Source: DATMER01 sp040349255 (GTDB lineage Bacteria; Acidobacteriota; Thermoanaerobaculia; Multivoradales; UBA5704). From it: a stretch of 64,000 nucleotides of DNA. Positions 7,041 to 16,304 of this stretch are shown one piece after another (position 1 is the stretch's first letter; every line of letters begins with the position of its first letter). Below the pieces are notes generated by a model. The model saw nothing but the letters and a program-made list of their open reading frames with translations. It had not been told where the DNA came from and ran no database searches. The stretch spans positions 41,443 through 105,442 of the forward strand of contig JBEQUE010000017.1 of assembly GCA_040349255.1 (NCBI GenBank), written 5' to 3'. The position numbers and the translations under genes were made by a program.

Positions 7041-9050
7041 CTATCTCCTGCTCAGAGCGCCGCTCGCGAACTCCCGCTCGATGGCCGAGCCCAGGGTCTC
7101 GCCGCGGATCTCCTGGTAGGTGCCGGGGTCGAGCGTCCCGCCGTCCACCAGCTCGTAGACGGCGAGCTTCTCCAGGCCCTTGAGCTGCGCCATGCCGAGC
7201 TTGCGCAGGCCGACCCAGACCGGCGCGCCGCCGTCCTCCACCTCCAGGAGCACGTAGACCCGCTCGCCGTCCGAGGCGCGCAGCAGCCGGCGCTCTCCCA
7301 GCTCCTTTTCGAGCCGCTGGATGTAGGGCGCGGTCGCCACCATGCCGTTGTTGTGCAGCGTACCGTTGCGGTTCAGGTAGGCGTAGAAGCGCCGGGACTC
7401 CTCGTTCTTGTCCACCACGTCCACGTTCTTCTCCGCCAGCGGGGCGAAGAAGTGGTGGACGCTGGTGGGGGAGAAGCCCTGGTTGATCAGCATGGTCTTG
7501 ACCTCGTCGATCTCCTGCGTGCCCTTGCCCGTGGTCAGGCGCGAGAGCTCGACGAGGCCCGGTCCGAAGAACTCGTAGCGCTCCGCCTCGCCGGGCCGGC
7601 CGCTGCCCATGGGGATCAGCCGGTAGGCGCCGTAGTTGAGCGCCACCCGCATGCCGCGGTTGAACGGGAAGCCCTCGCGCAGCGCCTGGTCGTAGAGCTG
7701 CTGGATCTGGACCGAGCAGAGCAGGAGCTTGAGCGCCTCGCGGCAGGAGTAGAACGCGCCGTCGCCCAGGTATTTCTCCAGCTTCACCCGGTGCGCCAGG
7801 GCCAGCCGGTTGATCCGGCGCTGGAAGCGGAACATCATGCGGAACGCGTCGTCCTGGCTCTCGGTGCCGGCCCGGTGGAGGACCGAGAGGGTCTGGGAGA
7901 AGTCGCTGATGTCGTAGATCATCCCGAAGCGCTCGACCCGCGGGTCCACCACCCAGGGCTCCAGGAAGTCGAGCGGCCGGGTGGCGTACGACAGCCCCAC
8001 CGGGAACGCGCCGGTCCGGCTGCCCGGCGTCTCGCGCGCGATGTAGCCGGTCGGCGTGGGCTCGACCGGCACGAGGCTCTTGCGGAAGCTGTGGAAGAGC
8101 TCGAACTCCTTGAGCTTCACGAGCAGGCTCTCCCAGACCTGGACCAGGTGCGGCGGGAGCAGCTTCGAGGCGTTGTACGGCTTGAGGTTCGAGAGATAGG
8201 ACACGTAGCCCGGCCGGATCAGGAGGTCGCGCGGGTCGGACTTCGGGTCGTGGCGCAGGAGGTTGGTGACCGCGCTGCGCAGCTCGCGGTCCGATTCGAG
8301 CTGCGACGCGTGCCAGCGGCCGAGCTCGTCCAGGCGCTGGCGGAAGTCGCGGGCGTCGATGCGCAGCGAGCCGTTGAAGTAGCTGCCGAGCTCGCCCAGG
8401 TCGCGGCCGATCCGGTAGTCCTCGGTGAAGACCAGGACGTTGTCGCGCATGCGGGTCAGGAGGCGCGGGAAGAGCTCCTCCTCGACCTCCTCGGTGGCGC
8501 CGGCGACCTTCTGGACGATCTCGTAGGTGGTGGACAGCACCCGGTCCAGGTAGCGGTCGAGGATGCGGTACTTGATGGCGTCGCCCTGCCGCCGGCCGAG
8601 CTCGGAGTCGATGCGCAGGATGCGCCGCGGGGTGTCCTTGAGGACGCGCGCGATCTCCAGGGAGTGGTGGAGCCAGAACACCGCCGGGTACTGGCGGCCG
8701 TAGCTGGAGATGGTCGCGTTCTCCACCGCCCGCGCGAGCAGAGCGACGTAACGCTCCCAGGCCACGGCATGGGCCTTGCGGTCGAAGGTGTCGCGGCGGG
8801 CCATGGCGACCTGGGCGGTCTCCTCGGCGAGCAGGAACTGGCCGAGCGCCTTGCGCAGGCCGTCCATGCCCGGAGACAGGAGGATGGGGAAGCCGTGGAT
8901 CGGCGTGGCGCTCTCGTCCTCCAGGAAGATGGGACGGGGCGTCGGCAGCGCGCGCTGGAGCTCGGGCACCAGCCGGCGGACCTCCTCCATGTCCGGGCGC
9001 AGGAAGTTGAACGGGCCCTGCAGGAGCTGCAGAAGTGACGTCGAGTCCAT
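7041..9050 (-). CDS. Large protein with divergent class III nucleotide-cyclase-like domain
   Basis: This is a predicted 669-residue soluble protein. The first 350 residues are mostly helical and match no family I recognise. Around residues 375-510 the order of motifs recalls class III adenylate/guanylate cyclases: YDISDF (Asp380), KYLGDGAF (Asp430), MRVALNYG, then EFFGPGLVELSRL. In the family, two aspartates about this far apart bind the metals. The usual substrate-defining residues are not obvious, so it may be catalytically altered or only cyclase-like. The start is the first ATG after a diverging region shared with pepA; the RBS is weak. It is followed closely by purC. Confidence 0.6.
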   Translation of the reverse strand: MDSTSLLQLLQGPFNFLRPDMEEVRRLVPELQRALPTPRPIFLEDESATPIHGFPILLSPGMDGLRKALGQFLLAEETAQVAMARRDTFDRKAHAVAWERYVALLARAVENATISSYGRQYPAVFWLHHSLEIARVLKDTPRRILRIDSELGRRQGDAIKYRILDRYLDRVLSTTYEIVQKVAGATEEVEEELFPRLLTRMRDNVLVFTEDYRIGRDLGELGSYFNGSLRIDARDFRQRLDELGRWHASQLESDRELRSAVTNLLRHDPKSDPRDLLIRPGYVSYLSNLKPYNASKLLPPHLVQVWESLLVKLKEFELFHSFRKSLVPVEPTPTGYIARETPGSRTGAFPVGLSYATRPLDFLEPWVVDPRVERFGMIYDISDFSQTLSVLHRAGTESQDDAFRMMFRFQRRINRLALAHRVKLEKYLGDGAFYSCREALKLLLCSVQIQQLYDQALREGFPFNRGMRVALNYGAYRLIPMGSGRPGEAERYEFFGPGLVELSRLTTGKGTQEIDEVKTMLINQGFSPTSVHHFFAPLAEKNVDVVDKNEESRRFYAYLNRNGTLHNNGMVATAPYIQRLEKELGERRLLRASDGERVYVLLEVEDGGAPVWVGLRKLGMAQLKGLEKLAVYELVDGGTLDPGTYQEIRGETLGSAIEREFASGALSRR

Positions 9051-9146
9051 GATGAGTTGACCGGATTGCGGATTAGGTATACCACAGGTTTGATCTCCGC
9101 ACCTGCTAAACTCTGCGCCTTGGAAACGTCCCTGGAGGGGGTGCGG

Positions 9147-10652
9147 ATGGCGGAAGTGCTGCCGGTCGAAGTTGTCTCTCGCGGGAACCTGGACGGTGCC
9201 GACCTGGTCATCCTGGGCGCGTTCGAAGACGAAGCGCCCGAGGTCGACGGCCTCGGCGAGAAGGTCCGGGCCGCGTTGCTGCGCCTGGCCGGCAGGCCGG
9301 GCTGGACCGGGCGGGACGAGCAGTCCGCGCAGACCGATCTCGGTGCCAGCGGCGCTGGGGGAGCCGACAGCCCCGTGATCGCCCTGTCCGGCCTCGGCAG
9401 GCGCCAGGACCTCTCGCCGGTGCGCCTGGCGGGCTGGATCTCCCGCGCCGCCGAGCTCGCGAAGTCGAACGGCTTCCGGCACGCGCTCCTCGTGCTGCCG
9501 CGCCACGGGGAGACCGAGGGCCGGCCGGCCGCCGAGCGCGCGGTCCGCCTCATGGCCCTGAGCACCTACCGCTTCGACCGCCAGTCCGACGAGAAGAAGA
9601 GGCTCTCCCGCCTGGAGCGGATCTCCGTGGCGCCGCCGGCCGGCCAGGAGGAGACCTGGCGCGCCGCCGTCGCCGTCTCGACCGCGGTCGCCGGCGCCGT
9701 GGCGTTCAGCCGCACCCTCGCCAACACCCCGCCCAACGAGGCCACCACGCTCTGGATGGCCGAGCGCGCAGAGGAGATGGCCGCGGGCCGCGGCGTCGAG
9801 GTCACCGTGCTCGACGAGCGGGAGATCGCCCGGCGCGGCATGGGCGGCCTCCAGGCCGTCGGCGCCGGCTCGGCCCACCCGCCCCGCCTGGTCCGCCTCG
9901 CCTGGGGCGACTCCGGGCCGACCGTCGCGCTGGTGGGCAAGGGAGTGACCTTCGACACCGGCGGCATCTCGATCAAGCCGGCGGCCAGCATGGAGGACAT
10001 GAAATACGACAAGTGCGGCGCCTGCGCGGTGCTCGGCATCGTCCGCGCCGTGGCCGACCTCGGCCTGCCCGTCCGCCTGCGGGCCTACGCGGCCTTCGCC
10101 GAGAACATGCCGGGCGGCGCCGCCTACCGGCCGGGCGATATCCTGCGCCTGTACAACGGCAAGACCGTGGAGATCACCAACACCGACGCCGAGGGCCGGC
10201 TCATCCTCGCCGACGCGCTCTCCTGGGCGGTCGAGGAAAAACCCGACGCCCTGCTGGAGTACTCGACGCTCACCGGCGGCATCGTGGTGGCGCTCGGTCA
10301 CCAGGCGGCCGGCCTGTTCACGCCCGACGACGAGCTCGCCGGCCAGATCCTCGACGCCTCGGCCGAGAGCGGCGAGCGCATCTGGCGCATGCCGCTCTAT
10401 CCCGAGTACCTGGAGGACATGAAGAGCCTGCACGCCGACCTGCGGAACTCCGCCGGCCGCTCCGGCTCGGCCTGCACGGCCGCGGCCTTCCTCTCCCAGT
10501 TCGTGGGCGACCTCCGGAGCTGGGCGCACCTCGACATCGCCGGCACCGCCTACCTGTCGCACGAGGGGACGAAGCGCGGCGGCGCCAACGGCTTCGGCAT
10601 CGCCGCCACCGTGGCCTGGCTGCGCCAGAGGGCCGGGCAAGACGCGGCATGA
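9147..10652 (+). CDS. pepA: Leucyl aminopeptidase, M17 family
   Basis: This 501-residue cytosolic di-metal aminopeptidase removes N-terminal residues from peptides. The catalytic half has VGKGVTFDTGGISIKP (metal and active-site Lys and Asp), YDKCGACAVLG, and the M17 signature NTDAEGRLILADA. I chose the ATG at 9147 because GGAGG sits 8 nt upstream; GTG at 9141 is an in-frame alternative. The gene overlaps the downstream peptide-transporter ATPase by 4 nt, which links peptide uptake with peptide breakdown. Confidence 0.95.
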   Translation: MAEVLPVEVVSRGNLDGADLVILGAFEDEAPEVDGLGEKVRAALLRLAGRPGWTGRDEQSAQTDLGASGAGGADSPVIALSGLGRRQDLSPVRLAGWISRAAELAKSNGFRHALLVLPRHGETEGRPAAERAVRLMALSTYRFDRQSDEKKRLSRLERISVAPPAGQEETWRAAVAVSTAVAGAVAFSRTLANTPPNEATTLWMAERAEEMAAGRGVEVTVLDEREIARRGMGGLQAVGAGSAHPPRLVRLAWGDSGPTVALVGKGVTFDTGGISIKPAASMEDMKYDKCGACAVLGIVRAVADLGLPVRLRAYAAFAENMPGGAAYRPGDILRLYNGKTVEITNTDAEGRLILADALSWAVEEKPDALLEYSTLTGGIVVALGHQAAGLFTPDDELAGQILDASAESGERIWRMPLYPEYLEDMKSLHADLRNSAGRSGSACTAAAFLSQFVGDLRSWAHLDIAGTAYLSHEGTKRGGANGFGIAATVAWLRQRAGQDAA

Positions 10653-11467
10653 CGCTGCTTTCGATCGAAGGGCTCGAGGTGTCGTTCCCGGCTCCCGGCG
10701 GGGAGATCGCCGCGGTGCGCGGCGTCTCGCTGTCGGTCGGCAGGGGCGAGATCGTCGGCCTGGTCGGCGAGTCGGGCTCGGGCAAGAGCCTGACCGCGCT
10801 GTCGGTCCTCCGCCTCCTGCCGTCCAACGCCCGCGTCGCCGGCCATGTCCTCCTCGAAGGGAAAGACCTCCTGGCCCTGCCCGAGCGCGAGATCCGGGCG
10901 GTCCGCGGCCGGCGGATCGGCATGGTGTTCCAGGAGCCCTCGACGGCGCTCGACCCGGTGTGGCCGATCGGCTTCCAGATCGCCGAGGCCGTGCGCGCGC
11001 ACCGGCCCGTCTCGCGACGGGAGGCCCGCGAGGAAGCGGCGCGCCTGCTGGAGAGGGTGGCCCTGGCCGACGCCCGGCGCCGCCTGGACGACTACCCGCA
11101 CCAGCTCTCGGGCGGCCAGCGCCAGCGCGTCATGCTCGCCGTGGCGCTCGCCGCCGGTCCGGACCTGCTGCTCGCGGACGAGCCCACCACCGCGCTCGAC
11201 GTCACCATCCAGGCCCAGGTGCTCGACCTCCTGGAGAGCCTGCGCGACGAGCTCGGCCTGTCCGTCCTCCTGATCACCCACGACCTCGGCGTGGTGGCCG
11301 GGATCTGCGACCGGATCGCGGTGATGGACGGCGGGCGGATCGTGGAGGAGGGGAGCGTCGAGTCGGTGTTCCGCGCGCCGGCCGACCCGGCCACCCGCCG
11401 GCTGCTCGAGCTCGTGCCGCGGTTGACCGCGTGGGGAGCGGCCTGGGCAGGAGGGCCGGCCGCATGA
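10649..11467 (+). CDS. OppD/DppD-like peptide ABC transporter ATPase
   Basis: This 272-residue ABC ATPase is of the oligopeptide/dipeptide importer type. It has Walker A (GESGSGKS), Q-loop (VFQEPSTALDPV), signature (LSGGQRQRVM), Walker B (LLLADEP) and H-loop (ITHDLG). The pattern EPTTALDVTIQAQVLDLL is typical of OppD/DppD. It overlaps pepA by 4 nt and the second ATPase by 4 nt. No permease or binding-protein gene lies beside the pair, so the rest of the importer must be elsewhere. Confidence 0.9.
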   Translation: MTLLSIEGLEVSFPAPGGEIAAVRGVSLSVGRGEIVGLVGESGSGKSLTALSVLRLLPSNARVAGHVLLEGKDLLALPEREIRAVRGRRIGMVFQEPSTALDPVWPIGFQIAEAVRAHRPVSRREAREEAARLLERVALADARRRLDDYPHQLSGGQRQRVMLAVALAAGPDLLLADEPTTALDVTIQAQVLDLLESLRDELGLSVLLITHDLGVVAGICDRIAVMDGGRIVEEGSVESVFRAPADPATRRLLELVPRLTAWGAAWAGGPAA

Positions 11468-12462
11468 GCCTCCTCGAGCTGTCCGGCCTGCGCAAGGAGT
11501 TCCCGGTCCGCCGCGGCCTGATGGGACGGGTCCGAGGCACGGTGCGGGCCGTGGACGGCGTCGATCTCGCCCTGGAGCGCGGCGAGTGCCTGGCGCTGGT
11601 GGGGGAGTCCGGGAGCGGCAAGACCACGGTGGCGCGCTGCGCCCTGCGGCTGGTCGAGCCCACGGCGGGCAGCGTGCGCTTCGACGGCGAGGACCTGCTC
11701 GCGCTGCCGCCGGGCGAGCTGCGCCAGCGCCGGAAGCGCTTCCAGATCGTGTTCCAGGACCCCTGGAGCTCGCTCGACCCGCGCCAGAGGGTGGAGTCGA
11801 TCGTGGGCGAGCCGCTGGAGATCCATGAACGCCTCGGCCGCGAGGCGAGGCGGGAGCGGGTTCTGGAGCTGCTCGCGACCGTGGGCCTGTCGCCGGGCCT
11901 CGCCGGCCGCCGGCCGCACGAGCTGTCGGGCGGGCAGCGGCAGAGGGTGGGGATCGCCCGCGCGCTCGCCGTGCAGCCGGAGCTGCTCGTGGCGGACGAG
12001 CCGGTGTCGGCGCTGGACGTCTCGATCCGCGGCCAGATCCTGGCGCTGCTCGACGAGCTGCGGGACCGGCTGGGCCTGTCGCTGCTGCTCATCGCGCACG
12101 ACATGGCGGCGGTGGAGCGGCTGGCGGACCGGGTGGCGGTGCTCTACCTGGGCCGGGTCGTGGAGCTGGCGCCGAAGGCGGACCTGTTCTCCCGGCCGCT
12201 TCATCCGTATACCGTATGCCTGCTCTCGGCCGTGCCGCGGCCGGAGCCCGGCCGCAGGCGGGACCGCATCGTCCTCCAGGGCGATCCGCCGAGCCCGCTG
12301 GCGCCGCCGCCGGGGTGTCCGTTCCACACGCGCTGTCCGATCGCGCGTCCGCGCTGCGCGCAGGAGCGGCCGCCCCTTTCGCCGGTCACGCCTGTGGAAG
12401 GAGCCGCGCCGGGCCATCTCGCCGCGTGCTTCTTCCCGGGCGAGCTGCGGGGGCCGGCCTGA
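11464..12462 (+). CDS. OppF/DppF-like peptide ABC transporter ATPase
   Basis: This 332-residue second ATPase completes the heteromeric pair of a peptide importer. It has Walker A (GESGSGKTT), LSGGQRQRVG, DEPVSALDVS and a switch histidine (AHDM). The C-terminal extension contains the oligopeptide-transporter tail with clustered cysteines (CPFHTRCPIARPRC), as in OppF/DppF. The ATG overlaps the stop of the upstream ATPase gene. The next gene, tolC-like, is about 100 nt downstream and probably has its own promoter. Confidence 0.9.
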   Translation: MSLLELSGLRKEFPVRRGLMGRVRGTVRAVDGVDLALERGECLALVGESGSGKTTVARCALRLVEPTAGSVRFDGEDLLALPPGELRQRRKRFQIVFQDPWSSLDPRQRVESIVGEPLEIHERLGREARRERVLELLATVGLSPGLAGRRPHELSGGQRQRVGIARALAVQPELLVADEPVSALDVSIRGQILALLDELRDRLGLSLLLIAHDMAAVERLADRVAVLYLGRVVELAPKADLFSRPLHPYTVCLLSAVPRPEPGRRRDRIVLQGDPPSPLAPPPGCPFHTRCPIARPRCAQERPPLSPVTPVEGAAPGHLAACFFPGELRGPA

Positions 12463-12562
12463 GGTAACCTTTTGATGGTCCGTGCGTACGTCACAAGTGC
12501 CGGCGCCTTGTCGCCGCCTGAAGCTCGTACATCCTTCATCCACCGCCTTAGGTGAGGAGCTC

Positions 12563-14269
12563 ATGACAAATCGTTTGGGATGGAAGCGAATGAACCCGGG
12601 TAGAAGCCGGCGCGCCGGGATGGCGTTCGCCGGCCTCCTGTTGACCATGGCCGGCGCGCTGATTGCCCAGGAACAGACGGCCCAGGAGCCGGCGGCGACG
12701 GAGACGACGAGCCCGCGCCGCGTCGAGACCAACCCCGCCCCGATCCTGGCCACCGGCGTGGACATCAAGGACGGCGCCGTGCTGCTGAGCCTGGACGAGG
12801 CGGTCGAGATCGCCCTGCGCCAGAACCTCGGGCTCTCCGTCGAGCGCTACACCCGCGACCGGGCGCGCCTGGGCGTCGAGCAGACCCTCGGCATCTACGA
12901 CCTGCTGCTCAGCGCCACGGCGCACGCCGAGGACTCGAAGTCGCCCACGACCTCGCAGCTCCAGGCCTCGGAGTCGAACCTCCAGCGGCTCAACTTCGGC
13001 GTCAGCCAGCTCTTTCCCACCGGCGGCGAGGTCACGGTGGGCTGGAACAACTCGCGGTCGGAGAGCAACAACCCGTTCTCGCGCCTCAACCCGGCCTACA
13101 ACTCCAGCCTGATCTTCGGCTTCACCCAGCCGCTGCTGCGCGACTTCGGCCGCATCGCCACCGAGCGCTCCCTGCTCATCGCGCAGAACCGCAGCCTGGC
13201 GAGCAGCCAGGAGTTCGAGCGCCAGGTGACCACCCTGGTGCAGCAGGTGATCAACGCCTACTGGAACCTGGTGGGCGCGCGACAGCAGCTCGTGGTGGCC
13301 CGGGAGAGCCTCAGCCTCGCCCGCGAGCTCCACGACCGCAACAAGGTCCAGGTCGAGGTCGGCACCATGGCCCCGCTGGAGCTGGTGCTGAGCGAAGCGT
13401 CCATCGCCGAGCGCGAGGAGGGCATCATCACCGCGCAGTCCGCCGTGGGTGACGCGGAGGACGAGCTGCGCCGGCTGCTCAACCTGCCGCAGGGGCCGGT
13501 CTGGGGCACCGAGATCCGGCCCGTCACCGATCCCACGGTCCAGCACGAGACGATCGACGTCGAGGCGGCGATCCAGACCGCGCTCGCCGAGCGTCCCGAG
13601 CTGCGCTTCCAGCAGCTCGACGTCGAGCAGGCGCGGATCGAGACCGACTACGCGCGCAACCAGGAGAAGCCGACGCTCGACCTCAACGTGGGCTACGACT
13701 TCGCCGGCGTCGGCGGCAACGTCATCATCCGCGACGAGGACACCGGCGCGATCACCGGCACGATCCCGGGCGACTACGGCGACGCCCTGACCCAGGTGAG
13801 GGGCCTCGACTTCCACGGCTGGTCCTTCGACCTGACGTTCGGCTTCCCGCTCCAGAACCGGGCCGCGCGCAGCGCCCGGGCGATCGCGGACCTCGACCTC
13901 GCGCGCGCCCAGACGGCGATGGAGGATGCCCGCAACGGCGTCATCACCGAGGTGCGGCAGGCCGCCCGCCGGGTCGAGACCGCGGCCAAGCAGATCGAGG
14001 CGGCCAAGGCCTCGCGCACGTTCCAGGAGCGCAACCTGGACGCCGAGCGCAAGCGCTACGAAAACGGCCTGTCCACCAACTTCCAGATCACCCAGATCCA
14101 GGAGGACCTGACCCAGGCCCGCAGCCGCGAGGTCAACGCCGTCGTCAACTACCGCACCGCCCTGGCGGAGTTCCAGCGCACCATCGGCCGGCTCCTCGAC
14201 GAGGAGGACATCGAGATCGCCGACCAGGAGCCGCCCGTCGACCGCTGGGACTTCTCGTTCCGGCGCTGA
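12563..14269 (+). CDS. TolC-family outer-membrane efflux channel
   Basis: This 568-residue TolC-family protein is expected to form the outer-membrane duct of the efflux system that follows. After a basic N-terminus, a hydrophobic signal segment (about residues 20-40) ends near ALIAQEQ. The mature part has the two-fold OEP repeat with long coiled-coil helices (for example EFERQVTTLVQQVINAYWNLV and a second copy near QAARRVETAAKQIEAAKAS). I chose the ATG at 12563 because GAGGAGC precedes it by about 6 nt; an upstream in-frame ATG at 12482 lacks one. It starts a run of five same-strand genes. Confidence 0.88.
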   Translation: MTNRLGWKRMNPGRSRRAGMAFAGLLLTMAGALIAQEQTAQEPAATETTSPRRVETNPAPILATGVDIKDGAVLLSLDEAVEIALRQNLGLSVERYTRDRARLGVEQTLGIYDLLLSATAHAEDSKSPTTSQLQASESNLQRLNFGVSQLFPTGGEVTVGWNNSRSESNNPFSRLNPAYNSSLIFGFTQPLLRDFGRIATERSLLIAQNRSLASSQEFERQVTTLVQQVINAYWNLVGARQQLVVARESLSLARELHDRNKVQVEVGTMAPLELVLSEASIAEREEGIITAQSAVGDAEDELRRLLNLPQGPVWGTEIRPVTDPTVQHETIDVEAAIQTALAERPELRFQQLDVEQARIETDYARNQEKPTLDLNVGYDFAGVGGNVIIRDEDTGAITGTIPGDYGDALTQVRGLDFHGWSFDLTFGFPLQNRAARSARAIADLDLARAQTAMEDARNGVITEVRQAARRVETAAKQIEAAKASRTFQERNLDAERKRYENGLSTNFQITQIQEDLTQARSREVNAVVNYRTALAEFQRTIGRLLDEEDIEIADQEPPVDRWDFSFRR

Positions 14270-14296
14270 GGCCTGAGAGAAGCACGGAGGCCGATC

Positions 14297-15013
14297 ATGA
14301 AGGATTCGAGCCTGGGACGCCTGCTGAGCGTCCTGCTGTGGCCGGTGGAGACCTTCAGCTCCGTCGAGGCGCGGCCCACCTGGGTCGCGCCGCTGCTCCT
14401 GTTCATGGTCCTGGCCGGGAGCATGAGCTACCTCATCCAGGTGAAGATCGACCCGGAGGAGGCCGTGCGCACGCAGTTCTCGAAGATGAAGATCGAGGTC
14501 TCCGACGAGCAGATGGACAAGGCGATCCGGGACGCCGAGAACCGCACCAACGGCACCAAGGCGGCGCTCGCGGTCGGCGGGGCCGCGTTCCAGGCCGGGA
14601 TCGTGGCGCTCGTCGCGGCCCTGTTCCTCGGCGGGCTCCGCCTGTTCGCCTCCGAGATCGACTACCGGCGCGCCTTCTCGGCCACGCTCTACGGCTACGC
14701 GCCGCAGGCCCTGGCCGGGATCATCAATCTCCCGATCCTGCTCGGCCGGGAGACCGTCACCTTCGACGAGGCCTCGCAGGGCGGGGTCCTGGTGTCGAGC
14801 CTCGCGGCGCTGGCGTCCGAGGACACCTCGGCGATGCTCAAGACCCTGCTCGGCAGCGTCGACCTGTTCACGATCTGGACCGTCGTCCTCCTGGCCGTGG
14901 GCTTCCGCGTCGTGGGCAAGGTGTCCACCGCGGTGTCGGCCGGCATCGTCATTCTTTTGTGGCTGATCTACATCGGGGGAAAGCTGGGCCTCACCGCCCT
15001 GTTCATCCGATAA
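14297..15013 (+). CDS. YIP1-family membrane protein
   Basis: This 238-residue protein starts LLWPVETFSSVEARPTW and has five hydrophobic segments, the usual shape of the bacterial Yip1 family. The family has no established biochemical role in bacteria. It lies between the TolC-like gene and the MacA-like adaptor with short gaps (27 and 10 nt), so it is probably co-transcribed and may assist the efflux assembly; that link is inference from position. CACGGAGG lies just upstream of the start. Confidence 0.8.
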   Translation: MKDSSLGRLLSVLLWPVETFSSVEARPTWVAPLLLFMVLAGSMSYLIQVKIDPEEAVRTQFSKMKIEVSDEQMDKAIRDAENRTNGTKAALAVGGAAFQAGIVALVAALFLGGLRLFASEIDYRRAFSATLYGYAPQALAGIINLPILLGRETVTFDEASQGGVLVSSLAALASEDTSAMLKTLLGSVDLFTIWTVVLLAVGFRVVGKVSTAVSAGIVILLWLIYIGGKLGLTALFIR

Positions 15014-15023
15014 GGGAGATGTC

Positions 15024-16304
15024 GTGAAACGCATACTGATCGCGGCCGTGGTCCTGGGGCTGCTCGGCGTCGTCGTGTTCGCGAGCCTGAAGGGCTCACG
15101 CCGGGAAAAAGGGACCAGGGTCTATGTGGAGCCGGTCGCCCAGCGCGACATCGGCAGGCTGGTCAAGGCGAGCGGCGAGATCGACCCGCGGGTCAAGGTC
15201 AACATCTCGGCGCACGTGATCGGCAAGATCGAGCACCTGTACGTCGAGGAAGGGGACCCGATCAAGAAGGGCCAACCGTTCCTCGAGCTGGAGAAGGAGT
15301 CGTTCATCGCCGCGCGCGACCAGTGGGCGGCGAGCCTGCGCAAGGCCGGGACCGAGGTCCGCCAGGCCGAGGTGAACCTGGCCGACGCGCGCAACAAGCT
15401 GGCCCGCACCGAGCGCCTGAACAAGGAAGGCATCCTGTCGGCCGAGCAGCTCGAGGCCGCGCAGCTCGCCGAGGCCAACGCGAAGCTCCGCCTGGAGGAC
15501 GCCCGGGACTCCGTGCTCCAGGCGCGCGCCAACCTGGAGAAGGTCAAGGACGACCTGGCCAAGACGACCATCTACTCGCCGCTCACCGGCCGGGTCATCA
15601 AGCTCAACGCCGAGGAGGGGGAGGTGGTGGTCTCCGGCACCATGAACAACGCGGGCTCGGTGATCGGCGAGATCGCCGACCTGTCGGAGATCCTCGCCAA
15701 CGTGGACGTGGACGAGACCGAGGTGGTGCTGGTCAAGCCGGGCCAGGACGCCGTCATCAAGGTCGACGCGCTGCCGAACAAGCTCTACCACGGCCGCGTC
15801 TCCGAGGTCGGCAGCAAGGGCTTCAACCGTCCGGCGCAGCCCGACGTCACCTTCTTCGACGTCGAGATCCTGCTGAGCGATCCCGACGACGACCTGCGGC
15901 CGGGCATGTCGGTGCGGGCCGAGATCAACACCGCCGTCCATCCGAAGGCCCTGGTCGTGCCGGTCCAGGCGGTGGTGGAGCGCGACATCAAGAACCCGCA
16001 GACCGGCGCCACCGAGGAGGCCGACGTGGTCTACGCGGTGGAGAACGGCAAGGCCGCGCAGCGCCGGGTGAAGACCGGCATCTCGGACGAGACCCGGGTC
16101 GAGATCCTCGACGGCGTCAAGGCCGGCGAGTCGGTGGTCACCGGCCCCTACCGCTCGCTGCGCGACCTGGAAGCGGGCGAGGCGGTCCGGATCACCACGC
16201 CGGACGAGGACAAGAAGACGCGCAAGAAGGACTCCGACTCCAAGGACGAGGACGAGAAGGACGACAAGGAAGAGAAGGGCGAGGCCAGGGTGGAGGTCGA
16301 CTGA
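15024..16304 (+). CDS. MacA/HlyD-type periplasmic adaptor
   Basis: This 426-residue membrane-fusion protein connects an inner-membrane ABC exporter to an outer-membrane duct. It has an N-terminal anchor (about residues 4-22), a lipoyl-like half motif (VNISAHVIGKIEHLYVEEGD), a coiled-coil hairpin (about 95-180) and the second lipoyl half (TTIYSPLTGRVIKLNAEEGE), followed by a beta-barrel and membrane-proximal domain. The last 35 residues are almost all Lys, Asp and Glu. The stop overlaps the ATPase start by one base (TGATG), consistent with one operon. Confidence 0.9.
   Translation: MKRILIAAVVLGLLGVVVFASLKGSRREKGTRVYVEPVAQRDIGRLVKASGEIDPRVKVNISAHVIGKIEHLYVEEGDPIKKGQPFLELEKESFIAARDQWAASLRKAGTEVRQAEVNLADARNKLARTERLNKEGILSAEQLEAAQLAEANAKLRLEDARDSVLQARANLEKVKDDLAKTTIYSPLTGRVIKLNAEEGEVVVSGTMNNAGSVIGEIADLSEILANVDVDETEVVLVKPGQDAVIKVDALPNKLYHGRVSEVGSKGFNRPAQPDVTFFDVEILLSDPDDDLRPGMSVRAEINTAVHPKALVVPVQAVVERDIKNPQTGATEEADVVYAVENGKAAQRRVKTGISDETRVEILDGVKAGESVVTGPYRSLRDLEAGEAVRITTPDEDKKTRKKDSDSKDEDEKDDKEEKGEARVEVD

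Noticed and set aside
6228..9038. Plus-strand open frame of 936 codons
   Set aside because: It is antisense to purC and the cyclase-like gene and encodes a low-complexity Arg, Glu, Val and Leu-rich sequence; long antisense frames are expected at this GC content.
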